Positions 55,884 through 64,000 of a stretch of 64,000 nt of DNA are shown piece by piece. The DNA is from Aliterella atlantica CENA595 (GTDB taxonomy: Bacteria > Cyanobacteriota > Cyanobacteriia > Cyanobacteriales > Chroococcidiopsidaceae). The stretch's first letter is position 1. Every line of letters begins with the position of its first letter. The stretch covers positions 1 through 64,000 of the forward strand of contig NZ_JYON01000012.1 in NCBI RefSeq assembly GCF_000952155.1, read 5' to 3'. The position numbers and the translations under genes are program-made. The notes under the pieces were generated by a model. It did not search any database. It was not told the origin of the DNA and saw nothing but the letters and a program-made list of their open reading frames with translations.

Positions 55884-56174
55884 ATTAGTTTTAAGTTGAA
55901 AGACGAATAAAGAATAGTTTTGAGTTGTAAAGAGGAATCAAGATGAATATACCTCTTGCATGAAGCCAAGAGCACCCCCTAAATCCCCCAATTCTGGGGG
56001 ACTTGCGTTCTATATAGTACCCCTCAAAATTGCCGATACTAGGTGTTTTGATGCTTTCTTTTTCAAACGCCTGTTCCTACAAAGGATTTTTGAAATTAGT
56101 GGGATAGATGCAAAAACGAATTGAATATCAATCTTTTCACTTGATGGCAGATAAGCTCAGGTGTAAGCAATGAA
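55884..56174. other. Spacer with hairpin repeat and ancestral gene end
   Basis: A dispersed repeat with TCCCCCA / TGGGGGA arms (55984-55990, 55995-56001) lies here; it resembles repeats common between cyanobacterial genes. The right end (56157-56168) holds the ancestral C-terminal codons and stop of the interrupted membrane-protein gene, and 56169-56174 is the left target duplication AATGAA. Confidence 0.65.
56157..56174 (-). pseudogene. Ancestral C-terminal end of the interrupted membrane-protein gene
   Basis: Read on the minus strand across the target duplication, TTC ATT (56174-56169) is followed by GCT TAC ACC TGA (56168-56157). This restores the ending GRFIAYT-stop in frame with the gene at 57973-58459 once the IS is removed. 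The IS now separates this end from its gene by 1.84 kb. Confidence 0.7.
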
Positions 56175-58017
56175 GATACTGTTGGCGAATTCAAGAAAAA
56201 GCCAAAAAAGCAACTTATAGTCAAATCGAACTGGCAAGAAGTGACAGTTTGGATAATGTAATTTTTTGGTGGGATTCAATAATCGAGCAAGAGTAAAATC
56301 AGAGCAACAATCTATGAATAGATGGAGGTGTCCCATGTCGATGAAGCCCCAAAATATTCCTCCGGTTCCTGACTTTACAGCCGCCGTAGCCCGTGCCGCT
56401 TTGACCAAAGGAAATATTTATTTACAGATTCGAGACACCTTGGGCAGTATCTACATAGATGAAGACTTTACCGACCTATTTTCAGTACGAGGACAACCCG
56501 CTAAGGTCCCCTTGGCGGTTAGCCTTGATATGTGTGATGCAGTACATAGAGAACTTGTCAGATCGTCAAGCCGCCGATGCCGTTCGGGGACGGATTGATT
56601 GGAAGTATGCCCTTTCTCTTCCTTTGGACGACGCTGGCTTCAATTTTTCGGTAAAGAAGTGAGTTTCGTCAACGTTTGATTACAGGAGGGAAAGAAGAAC
56701 TATTACTAGAGCGAATTTTAGAGCAATTGCGCTCGCAAGGGCTTTTAACAGGGCATCAACGACAACGCACCGATTCAACTCATATCCTCGCAGCGATTCG
56801 CCCTCTCAATCGGTTATAAACTTTGGGGGAGACGTTTCGGGCAGCCTTGAATAGTTTGGCACGTTCTGCCCCCGACTGGTTAATCAAACATCTAAAAAAG
56901 GCATGGTTCGACCGCTATGGCAGACGAATGGAAAACTACCGTCTGCCCAAACTAGATTCGGAAAGAGAATCATTAGCAAATCAGATCGGTGCTGATGGTT
57001 TTGCCCTACTCAAAGCAATTTTTGCTCCTAATGCCCCAGAATGGTTACGTTGCCATTGCGCCGTCGAAATCCTGCGCCTTGTTTGGGTACAACAATTCTA
57101 TGCACCTATAGATAGTAAAGTTCAATGGCGAGTCCCTAAAGATATGCCTCCAAGCGCGATCGCTATTCATTCTCCTTATGACATCGAAGCTCACTACAGT
57201 TCTAAAAGAAGTGTCAATTGGGTAGGATATAAGGCTCATGTTACAGAGAGTTGCGATGAGGACTGTCCTCACTTCATTACCCATGTTCACACAACTTCAT
57301 CAACCCTCACTGACGAGGCGGTGGTAGAACCAATTCATCAAGCGTTATCCGATCGAGATTTGCTACCAAAAGAGCATTTAATGGATCGGGGTTATGTAAA
57401 TGCAAAGCTTTTGGTCAAGAGTCAGATTGACTACGGGATTGAACTTGTTAGTCCAGTTGGCAGCGATCCGAGTTGGCAAGCTCACCATCACCCCAAATTT
57501 GCAAGCAACCAGTTTCAGATTGATTGGGACAAACAGGTAGCCACTTGTCCAAAAGGACATCAAAGCCAAACTTGGTCAGAAAAAGTTGATGAGAGTGGGC
57601 AACCTATAATTGATATCCGCTTCGCTCAGTCAGCTTGCCGTGCTTGTCCTTCCAAGAGCCGATGTACCCGCGCTCAAACACAACCGAGAGGACTGACCAT
57701 TCGCAGTCAAAATGAATATCTTGCTCTGAGCCATCGCCGTGCAGTTCAAAATACCTCAGAATTTTTACAGATTTATTGTCACTGGGCTGGCATAGAAGGT
57801 ACTTTGTCTCAAGGCATCCGACGGTCAAATCTGCGCCAATCTCGCTATGTTGGTTTGGTAAAAACCCACTTACAACATATTTTGATCGCTGCGGCGCTTA
57901 ATTTATGTCGTCTCGATGCTTGGGTTAATGGTATTCCTTTAGCTCCCACTCGCTATTCAAGATTTCTGCTCCTTAGACCGAAAACTCGATAGCTCTTCTC
58001 AATTCGCCAACAGTATC
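56175..58017 (+). mobile_element. IS1182-like insertion sequence, 1843 bp, with inverted repeats and target duplication
   Basis: The left end GATACTGTTGGCGAATT (56175-56191) matches, inverted, AATTCGCCAACAGTATC (58001-58017) over 17 bp; similarity goes on imperfectly inward. Both ends are flanked by AATGAA (56169-56174 and 58018-58023), a 6-bp target duplication. The single transposase gene is broken (see next entry). The clean ends and duplication show a fairly recent simple insertion. Family assignment rests on the transposase sequence. Confidence 0.85.
56335..57992 (+). pseudogene. IS1182-type transposase, frameshifted and with a nonsense codon
   Basis: Three reading pieces make one transposase. 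N-terminal: ATG 56335, IYLQIRDTLGSIYIDEDFTD, until a +1 shift near 56500. It continues in the next frame as SPWRLALICVMQYIENLSDR and IDWKYALSLPLDDAGFNFSV up to a second +1 shift near 56655. The third frame runs SEFRQRLITGGKEELLLERI to a TAA at 56817-56819 and continues open to 57992. The DDE-type residues sit in the last part (HLMDRGYVNAKLL and GIEGTLSQGIRRSNLRQSRY with the Glu). A Cys cluster (CRACPSKSRC) precedes the Glu. Likely inactive unless recoding occurs. Confidence 0.85.
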
Positions 58018-58459
58018 AATGAAGCGCCCGCAAATGATAATTCCCGTCCAAACGAGTAAGGAGATAATAGCGATCGCTATTATAGAAATGAATTGTTTAA
58101 TTTGGCGCGATCGAGAAAACTGCCAGTGGAAAAAGGCTGCATTTATTAGGGCGATCGCCAGTAGTAGCAACTTAAATCGAAAGGCTGGGTTTACAGCTAA
58201 TAGAGTTGCTTGAGCGGCAAACAGCAGTAATCCTGACACAGCTACGACAACAAAGCTCATCTGTGCTAGCCGCAATAGGTAGATTACGCCGTCAGCAATA
58301 GAAAGGCGACGATAGTAACCCAACAATCGCAAATCGAAAATAGTAATGCAGCCAACTAATACAGAAAATCCGAGAATGTGCATCACCTCTAGCCAAGGAT
58401 ATATCTGCCTTGCAAGGAGCGCCAATCGCGGAATACTCCAACCATTCCAAAGTATTCAT
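57973..58459 (-). pseudogene. Small membrane protein (DUF6644-like), frameshifted and 3'-interrupted by the IS
   Basis: ATG 58459 starts MNTLEWLEYSAIGA; a one-base shift near 58425 moves to the frame LARQIYPWLEVMHILGFSVL with ITIFDLRLLGYYRRLSI and four helices. The frame then runs into the IS right end at 58017, ending DTVGELRRAIEFSV from IS bases. Without the IS the end would be ...GRFIAYT, using 56157-56174. A TTG at 58425 could start a shorter product. It lies 3 nt after the stop of the frameshifted small gene, as in an operon. The family name is from memory and moderate. Confidence 0.65.
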
Positions 58460-58462
58460 TGC

Positions 58463-58646
58463 TCAATTACGACATCCATTGACTTGGTTGGCAGTTTTTG
58501 CCCGTGCAACTGTTGTCCCATCAGTCAGTGAAGAGTAGTAAGTCAAACGCGGATCTTGCGGTGGTAAAACAGTCGATCTACGAGTGAAACCGTTGAATCC
58601 GAGCTAAACCTGCCCGCACCAGTAATTTGTTTGTTAAAGCCCTCAT
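58463..58646 (-). pseudogene. Frameshifted small gene of about 60 residues
   Basis: ATG 58646 overlaps the LysR stop as ATGA. The frame MRALTNKLLVRAGLA needs a one-base shift (near GCTCGGATTC) to continue as GFNGFTRRSTVLPPQDP, RLTYYSSLTDGTTVA and RAKTANQVNGCRN, ending at TGA 58463-58465. The total of 184 nt equals 61 codons plus one base, fitting one inserted base. The second part reads like a real, conserved small protein; the family is unknown to me. Confidence 0.5.
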
Positions 58647-59548
58647 GCCACAGACTCCTTACCAGATTTTTGACTGAGTTCTTCAACTACATGGAGAAAC
58701 TGCTGCACAATGGGCGAGAAATTATCGCGACGACGAGCGATCGCCAGTTGTAATTTTGGTGCAGCCCCCTTTAATCGTCGATAAATCACCGCTGTGTCGC
58801 CGACGTTTTGCAGATGTTCTGGCACAAATGTGATTCCCATCCCTGCGGCAACTAAACCGACTCTTGTTTGGCTAGTTTCAACTTCTTGCACTACATTGGG
58901 ATAAAAACCTGCTTGTTCGCACAATCCAACGATGCGATCGTAGAATGCTGCACCTTCCTGACGCGGATGCAGAATAAATGCTTCGTTGGCGAGCATATTT
59001 AGAGTTAGATGTTTTCGTTTAGCCAGATTGTGTCCTTTCGGTAAGGCAACAATCCAAACTTCTTCAGTAATCGGTTGCAGAGTAAGCAATTTCTCGTCAA
59101 CGGGGGGATAGAGAAAGCCCACATCCACCTGATGACTGTGAAAGGCAGCTAGCTGATCGTGCGTGCAGCGTTCGTTCATCGTCAGTTGCACATCGGGATA
59201 ACGATCGCGAAATACTTGCACAATTTCTGGGAGAACGCTTCGCAGTGCCGAGGCAGTAAAACTCAATCGCAATCGTCCGACTTCTCCTCGTGCAACCCGT
59301 TTAGTTGTTTGAATCGCTTGTTCTGTATGGCGAAGAATCTGCTTGGCTTCCTCAAAAAAAGTTTGTCCGGCGAGCGTCAGTTGTACGCTGCGTTTAGTGC
59401 GCCCAAACAACTGTACGTCCAATTCTGCTTCTAAAGCCTGAATCTGCCGACTCAGAGCAGGCTGAGTCAGGTGCAATCTCTGGGCTGCACGACCAAAGTG
59501 CAAGTCTTCTGCCACCGCAACAAAGTACCGAAGATCGTGAAGTTCCAT
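58643..59548 (-). CDS. LysR-family transcriptional regulator
   Basis: The protein has 301 residues. The N-terminal winged HTH (~1-60) reads MELHDLRYFVAVAEDLHFGR, LHLTQPALSRQIQALEAELD. A co-inducer-binding domain of two Rossmann-like lobes follows. The regulator is of the BenM/CatM-like class by overall pattern; the inducer is unknown. It is divergent from the TRAP binding-protein gene (175-nt spacer), the usual arrangement for control of the neighbour. Its stop overlaps the frameshifted small gene downstream. Confidence 0.9.
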   Translation of the reverse strand: MELHDLRYFVAVAEDLHFGRAAQRLHLTQPALSRQIQALEAELDVQLFGRTKRSVQLTLAGQTFFEEAKQILRHTEQAIQTTKRVARGEVGRLRLSFTASALRSVLPEIVQVFRDRYPDVQLTMNERCTHDQLAAFHSHQVDVGFLYPPVDEKLLTLQPITEEVWIVALPKGHNLAKRKHLTLNMLANEAFILHPRQEGAAFYDRIVGLCEQAGFYPNVVQEVETSQTRVGLVAAGMGITFVPEHLQNVGDTAVIYRRLKGAAPKLQLAIARRRDNFSPIVQQFLHVVEELSQKSGKESVA

Positions 59549-59723
59549 AGCGGATTAATAACTTCAAAACATTAATGACAGGACAAATAAGCATTGGACA
59601 GTATTAATTACCTACTCTTATGTTAAGAGATGTAGTGATTTTTAAGTTTTGCATCATTCAATAAATAATTCTCACCTTTCTCGACTCATTCCCTTTGTTA
59701 CCTATTCATCAGGAGGTTATGGT
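59549..59723. promoter_or_regulatory. Divergent LysR/TRAP promoter region with ATTAAT words
   Basis: The 175-nt spacer holds three ATTAAT words (59554, 59571, 59603). LysR-type regulators bind T-N11-A boxes in such spacers, so operator sites are expected here. No box is certain. Confidence 0.35.
59711..59716 (+). promoter_or_regulatory. Ribosome-binding site for the TRAP binding-protein gene
   Basis: AGGAGG lies 7 nt before ATG 59724 and settles the start; the longer frame from 59649 is not needed. Confidence 0.75.
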
Positions 59724-60851
59724 ATGGAGCGCAAAAGCTCAACTCAGCGTCGCAATTTTTTACTCGGTGCAACTGCTTCTGCAGCAGCGGCGATCTCAAT
59801 CGGCACTCAGACGCATCAAACGGCAAAGGCTCAGTCAGCAGAATCTCGCTGGCGCATGGTGTCTCGCTGGGATAAAACCTTCCCCGATCAACTTGCTGCC
59901 GGACAGCGATTAGCCGATCGCATTGCTGCCATGAGCCGAGGGCGATTGGTAATAGAAGTATTGCCTCCAGATACTGTCGTTCCTTTTTCTGAGACACTGA
60001 AGGCAGTGAGCAGTGGCACTGTAGAAATGAGCCGCAGTCTGGCATACGATTGGCGAACTCAGTCTCCAGTATTGGAATTTTTCTTTGTCGTTCCCTATGG
60101 GTTCACTCAAAATGAAATGAGCGCATGGCTGCACTACTTTGGCGGACAAAAGCTGTGGGATGAGGCATATGCTCTGTTTGGCGTGAAACCCTTTCCAGCA
60201 GGTTCATTAGGCGCACAGTCCTTCGGTTGGTTCCGCAATGAAATTAATACGTTGAACGATTTAAAAGGTATGCGATTTCGCACGACAGGCGTAGCCGCAG
60301 ATGTTATATCTAAATTGGGAGTCCGCCCAGTATCGATGGACTTAGAGGAAATTCGTCAAGCTATGCTATCAGGAAAGCTAGGTGGATTTGAGTTTGTCGG
60401 TCCGCTAGTCGATCTACACTATGGTTTGCAAAAAATCGCACCATATTATTATTTCCCATCCTATAACCAACCCTCCGGCTTAGTTGAATTAGTTGTGAAT
60501 CAGGCAGAGTATGAAGCATTACCAACCGACTTACAGCAGATTGTGGCGATCGCTGCCCAAGCAGAATACGACCAGGGTTTCGCAGAAGCCAATGCTGGGA
60601 ATGCCAGAGCGCTTCAAACGTTAATCCGCGATTATAATAATGTCCAGGTTCGACAGTTGCCACCAGATGTAATGAAGGCGTTAGGAAATGCTTCTGGTGA
60701 GGTAATATCAGAAATGCGATCGCGTGGAGATCGCTTGACGAAGCGAACTATTGATTCATTTCTATCTACTCGTCAAGTCCTGATGCAATGGAGTCAGGTA
60801 ACTGAGCAAAGCTTTTTAACCGCACGAACGTTACCTTTTACCTACGGTTAA
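59724..60851 (+). CDS. TRAP-type transporter substrate-binding protein (DctP family), Tat-exported
   Basis: The protein has 375 residues. The leader QRRNFLLGATASAAAAISIG has a twin-arginine motif and a likely AKAQS cleavage site near 37. The mature part is a DctP fold (WRMVSRWDKTFPDQLAAGQR, GAQSFGWFRNEINTLNDLKG, MRFRTTGVAADVISKLG) with the conserved Arg for carboxylate binding. TRAP systems import carboxylates such as dicarboxylates or sialic acid using ion gradients. No DctQ or DctM permease gene follows within the window, so it is an orphan here. The divergent LysR gene probably controls it. Confidence 0.88.
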   Translation: MERKSSTQRRNFLLGATASAAAAISIGTQTHQTAKAQSAESRWRMVSRWDKTFPDQLAAGQRLADRIAAMSRGRLVIEVLPPDTVVPFSETLKAVSSGTVEMSRSLAYDWRTQSPVLEFFFVVPYGFTQNEMSAWLHYFGGQKLWDEAYALFGVKPFPAGSLGAQSFGWFRNEINTLNDLKGMRFRTTGVAADVISKLGVRPVSMDLEEIRQAMLSGKLGGFEFVGPLVDLHYGLQKIAPYYYFPSYNQPSGLVELVVNQAEYEALPTDLQQIVAIAAQAEYDQGFAEANAGNARALQTLIRDYNNVQVRQLPPDVMKALGNASGEVISEMRSRGDRLTKRTIDSFLSTRQVLMQWSQVTEQSFLTARTLPFTYG

Positions 60852-60925
60852 CTGACGTGAATGAATTGTATAAGTGTTTGTCTCAAAAGAGCGTAAACCA
60901 GATCTAATGAACTAATGGATTAAAG

Positions 60926-61042
60926 ACGCACACCTATAACATTTCGACCAGAACAATTGGATGAATTACTCGAAGGCTACGAGAATCCAGAAGATTTATT
61001 AGGTGAAAATAGGATTCTCAGACAACGCTTCAACCGAAAATA
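60926..61042 (+). pseudogene. Remnant of an IS256-type transposase N-terminus
   Basis: A short open piece reads PITFRPEQLDELLEGYENPE and DLLGENRILRQRF before TAA at 61040-61042. LDELL..Y.NPEDLLGE..L is the conserved start of IS256 transposases. Only ~38 residues survive, with no ATG and no catalytic domain, so it is a dead fragment. Confidence 0.5.
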
Positions 61043-61407
61043 ATATTAACGAATTCATGCGTGCTTACTTACGATCTAGCGCGTTGCGTTTATAGTATGC
61101 TTGTGCATGGCGATGCGTCCTCCCATCGCCCATAGTTGAAGCATTTCGGCAAGTGGTTGAAGAAGTTAATATTGAGTGGTAAGAGTTGTTTTTTGTTAGG
61201 GCGGGGTAGGTTGTGGAGGTGGGGGAGTCAATCAAGCTGCGTTGTGACGCATGAAGAGAGTTTAACTTGATTGGCTTAGTTTAAGCTTACCTGCTCTCTT
61301 TTCATCTTCCCAATAAGAAAAAGGTTTGTGTCCTAATAATTATGAATTAGTAATTATTTTGTATTTAATTTTATTTAAAATTGGCAGGAGCTAAACTGCT
61401 AATTATT

Positions 61408-61427
61408 GAAATCAGTTAACTGATTTC
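61408..61427. repeat. Perfect 20-bp palindrome
   Basis: GAAATCAGTT followed by its reverse complement AACTGATTTC with no spacer. It could be a regulator site or a remnant of a mobile element; no nearby gene start explains it. Confidence 0.5.
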
Positions 61428-62209
61428 GACTGCACAAACGCCTTGTAATTTTAAATCACTCGATAAAAACCAAGAGCTAATAGTCATTTTGTGAATGTTA
61501 TATATTGTACAATTGCGTTTATCTGATATAAAATTATAAATTCAGTATTTTCTCGGTGAATTTTTCTGTAAAAGTTTGTTAATTTGTAGATATTTTAAAA
61601 CTGCTGCTCTTTTTAATTTAGTAGTACATTGCTCAATCCTAGTGAAGTAGCGGAAACAACCTGGAAAGTTGTTGGTCCGCGCCAATCTTTGTTTCGGTTG
61701 CGCTCTTGAGTAGAAATACCAAGGCACAACAACCCTAATGACTGCTTAAAAAATACCGTTGTTTGCATCTTTGTGATAGTAATGTTTTCAAGCTGTGCGG
61801 TTGTGTACCTAGTGCTAGAATGCTGGCAGTTTTTGCTTTTTTTATCCCAAATACAGCGATTTAATAATTAATAATAACAGTATTATTTGGACTTTTATTG
61901 TTATGGATGTACTGCAACCTTAACAACACTTTTTTAGAGCGATCGGTAGAAACTAGGAGCTAATAGTTATTTTATAAAGTTTAGATAAAGCTACAAGCTA
62001 ATACAAACCTATTTATTCACAACTAAAATTGTGAATTACGTAGTTATACAATAAAGTTGTATACTCTCTAAAAATTTAGTGCTACTTCATGCATTTGTTG
62101 AAAATCATAAGGTCACTCTCAGCAAAATTTAATATTAAAAACAGCAATTTCACTGAAGCGATTTGCTTATTAGTTGGAGTTATATAGTGTAGTAACTATA
62201 TAGCTGTTT

Positions 62210-64000
62210 ATGAAAGTGGCTGCAAAAATCCGTTCTTCTTTATTATATTTATCTTCTATCTCATACTTATCGTTAGCTATTGTAGGCAACTCTTTACTGA
62301 TAAAGCCTGCTAATTCGCAACAAGTTCCCTCTAGCCAAAATCAAGCAGCAGCCAAAGCTCCATTAGGTACTTTGGAAAATTTGGCAGCAGGTGAAAACCA
62401 AGATTTAATTGTTATTTATAACGACAGCAAAATTCAAAAACAGGCAACTACTTTACGCCAACAAGAAACCCTAGCTCAAGACAGCAAACAAATATCATCT
62501 TTTAAAGCAGCACAATTTGCAAATAAAAAACAGCAAGTTTTAGCAACTGTAGGCACAAAAGAACTACAGGTAATTAAAGATTACAGCCATCTGCCAATGT
62601 CTTTGATTCGATTCAAATCATCAGCAGCTTTAAACCGTTTCCTCGCCAACTCAGAAGTTGTGAGAGTCCATAAAAATGAAAAAAGACAGTTGTTTTTAGA
62701 TCGAAGTTTATCTCAAATTGGTCAACCGCCAGTTGCGGCAGCAGGTAGAATAGGTAGCGGCACAACAGTTGCGGTACTTGATACAGGAGTAGACTATACT
62801 CGCTCTGCTTTTGGTTCTTGTGCTAGTCCTGGACAAACTGGGTGTAAAGTTGTCTTTGCTCAAGACTTCGGCGGTGACGATGGTAGTTTAGATGATAACG
62901 ATCACGGAACTAATGTCGCGGGAATTGTAGCTGGGGTAGCGCCTGGAACCCAGATTGCTGCTCTTGATGTTTTTCAAGGTGGCGGTGCTTACGATTCGGA
63001 TGTTATTGCTGCTATCAACTGGTCAATTCAAAACAAGACGACCTACAACATCGTAGCAATGAATTTGAGTTTGGGTGATAGCGTCAGCAATGCATCGACT
63101 TGTTCAGATAGTGCCTATGCTACACCCTTTGCTAATGCTAGAGCGGCTGGAATTGTGCCTGTAGTTGCATCGGGAAACAACGGGTATAGTAATGGAATTT
63201 CCGAACCAGCTTGCGCTCCTAGTGCAGTTTCAGTAGGTGCAGTGTATGTCTCTGATGTAGGTTCCGCAGGCTGGTCTAGATGTGAGGACATTATAACTGC
63301 TAGCGATCGCGTAACTTGCTTTTCTAACAGCGCTAATTATTTAACTGTGCTTGCTCCTGGTTGGGCAATTACCGCGGCAGGTATTACTATGTCTGGAACA
63401 TCGCAAGCAACACCACACGTAGCAGGTGCAGTAGCCGTATTGCGATCGCAGTTTCCCTTAGATACTGTAGACCAAACTATTTCTAGAATCACAAGTACAG
63501 GTGTGCCAATAACAGATGCCAAAAATGGGATTACTAAGCCGCGTTTGAATCTGCTGGCTGCTACTGGTACGACAATTACTCGCCCTGCTAACGATAACTT
63601 TGCTAATAGTAGAGCAATTGGCGGGGCAGCGATCGCTGTCACGGCAACAAATACGAATGCCACTAAAGAAGCTAACGAACCCAATCACGCTGGTTATAGT
63701 GGCGGCGGTTCGGTATGGTGGTCGTGGACGGCAACAAGGTCAGGTAGCGTAACAATTACAACTGCAGGCAGCAATTTTGATACTTTACTTGGCGTTTATA
63801 CAGGTTCCTCAGTCGGCGGATTAACTCAAATTGCTGCTAATGACGATACTATAGGTTTGACAAGTGCAGTAACTTTCAATGCTGTAGTTGGTACTACTTA
63901 TCGCATTGCTGTAGATGGTTACGGTAATGCCTCTGGAAATATTACACTCAATCTTAATAGCAACGCACCCCGCGCTGATTTTAACAATGATGGTAAAACA
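62210..64000 (+). CDS. Secreted subtilisin-like serine protease (S8), C-terminus beyond right edge
   Basis: The frame is open from ATG 62210 to the edge (597 codons). A signal peptide (~1-40, SSLLYLSSISYLSLAIVGNS) is followed by an inhibitor-I9-like prodomain (~60-165). The S8 domain (~180-430) has Asp191 in VAVLDTGVD, His232 in NDHGTNVAG and Ser398 in MSGTSQATPHVAGA. Asn in ASGNNG fits the oxyanion site. A beta-rich pre-peptidase C-terminal domain follows (~455-575, WWSWTATRSGSVTI), and ADFNNDGKT at the edge looks like the start of an FG-GAP/VCBS repeat. Secretion to outer membrane or outside is expected. Confidence 0.9.
   Translation, partial: MKVAAKIRSSLLYLSSISYLSLAIVGNSLLIKPANSQQVPSSQNQAAAKAPLGTLENLAAGENQDLIVIYNDSKIQKQATTLRQQETLAQDSKQISSFKAAQFANKKQQVLATVGTKELQVIKDYSHLPMSLIRFKSSAALNRFLANSEVVRVHKNEKRQLFLDRSLSQIGQPPVAAAGRIGSGTTVAVLDTGVDYTRSAFGSCASPGQTGCKVVFAQDFGGDDGSLDDNDHGTNVAGIVAGVAPGTQIAALDVFQGGGAYDSDVIAAINWSIQNKTTYNIVAMNLSLGDSVSNASTCSDSAYATPFANARAAGIVPVVASGNNGYSNGISEPACAPSAVSVGAVYVSDVGSAGWSRCEDIITASDRVTCFSNSANYLTVLAPGWAITAAGITMSGTSQATPHVAGAVAVLRSQFPLDTVDQTISRITSTGVPITDAKNGITKPRLNLLAATGTTITRPANDNFANSRAIGGAAIAVTATNTNATKEANEPNHAGYSGGGSVWWSWTATRSGSVTITTAGSNFDTLLGVYTGSSVGGLTQIAANDDTIGLTSAVTFNAVVGTTYRIAVDGYGNASGNITLNLNSNAPRADFNNDGKT

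Larger units (their letters stand above)
60852..62209. other. 1.36-kb gene-poor region with transposon debris
   Basis: No complete gene was found. It holds an IS256-like remnant (60926-61042), a perfect 20-bp palindrome (61408-61427), and an AT-rich stretch where a GAGCTAATAGT-type word recurs ~480 nt apart (about 61473 and 61957). A short frame ending FRQVVEEVNIEW near 61182 may be another remnant. The promoter of the protease gene should lie at the right end. Confidence 0.6.

Noticed and set aside
56157..56408. Minus-strand 83-codon ORF at the IS left end
   Set aside because: It is a chance frame through the IS; only its last codons are the ancestral end of the interrupted gene.
1..64000. 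tRNA, rRNA and riboswitch genes
   Set aside because: I looked for cloverleaf-like and conserved motifs by eye and saw none that could be supported; a covariance-model search would be needed to exclude them.

Overview
The window is chromosomal DNA from a cyanobacterium, most likely a filamentous or Chroococcidiopsis-like type. The HIP1 octamer GCGATCGC is scattered through genes and spacers. The gene families are typical of cyanobacteria: PATAN-domain response regulator, HmpF-like protein, geranylgeranyl-reductase-family enzyme, type 2 IPP isomerase, SemiSWEET, Uma2 proteins and pentapeptide proteins. The species cannot be named from sequence alone. No rRNA, tRNA or CRISPR array was seen.

Layout. 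(1) 1-4.2 kb, minus strand: an acidic tandem-repeat protein running off the left edge, then three PRC-barrel/DUF2382 stress-protein paralogues. (2) 4.4-9.0 kb: KDPG aldolase, a 2OG-Fe(II) oxygenase, an Hsp70-like protein, UV damage endonuclease and a small membrane protein. (3) 9.1-30.4 kb, a taxis region: a minus-strand cheR / PATAN-REC / double-CheW / MCP / MCP / hybrid CheA / CheB cluster closed by a terminator. After it come a Tat-type Mn superoxide dismutase, a short HmpF-like coiled-coil protein, a DCC oxidoreductase, a DUF938 methyltransferase, a PAS-REC regulator, a CheB-CheR-PAS fusion, a second CheB and a CheR-PAS protein. An unrecognised 188-residue gene sits between the last two; its upstream region carries repeated GATTCGTACGCA sites and a 39-bp palindrome. 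(4) 30.6-45.8 kb: a large coiled-coil/TPR protein, GST, Uma2, DUF2237, small membrane proteins, two pentapeptide proteins, ROK kinase, glycosyltransferase, a Mut7-C protein, a B12/radical SAM protein overlapping a SemiSWEET gene, a nucleotidyltransferase, chorismate synthase and a VOC protein whose 3' end is duplicated in tandem. (5) 46.1-55.9 kb: a serine-recombinase-like protein that seems to lack catalytic residues, a GT39 transferase, hypothetical membrane proteins, SppA, and the divergent isoprenoid pair fni / geranylgeranyl-reductase-like. (6) 56-64 kb, accessory and partly decayed: a complete but broken IS1182-like element with 17-bp inverted repeats and a 6-bp target duplication inside a small membrane-protein gene, a frameshifted small gene, LysR, an orphan TRAP binding protein, a 1.4-kb gene-poor gap with an IS256 remnant, and a secreted subtilisin-like protease running off the right edge.

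How the genes work together. The middle third encodes a signal-transduction set with two receptors, one kinase, two stand-alone CheBs, two CheRs and a CheB-CheR fusion. With the HmpF-like protein nearby, it probably steers type IV pilus motility; this is inference from family knowledge. The two partial edge genes (1-901 minus and 62210-64000 plus) were read directly from the sequence.
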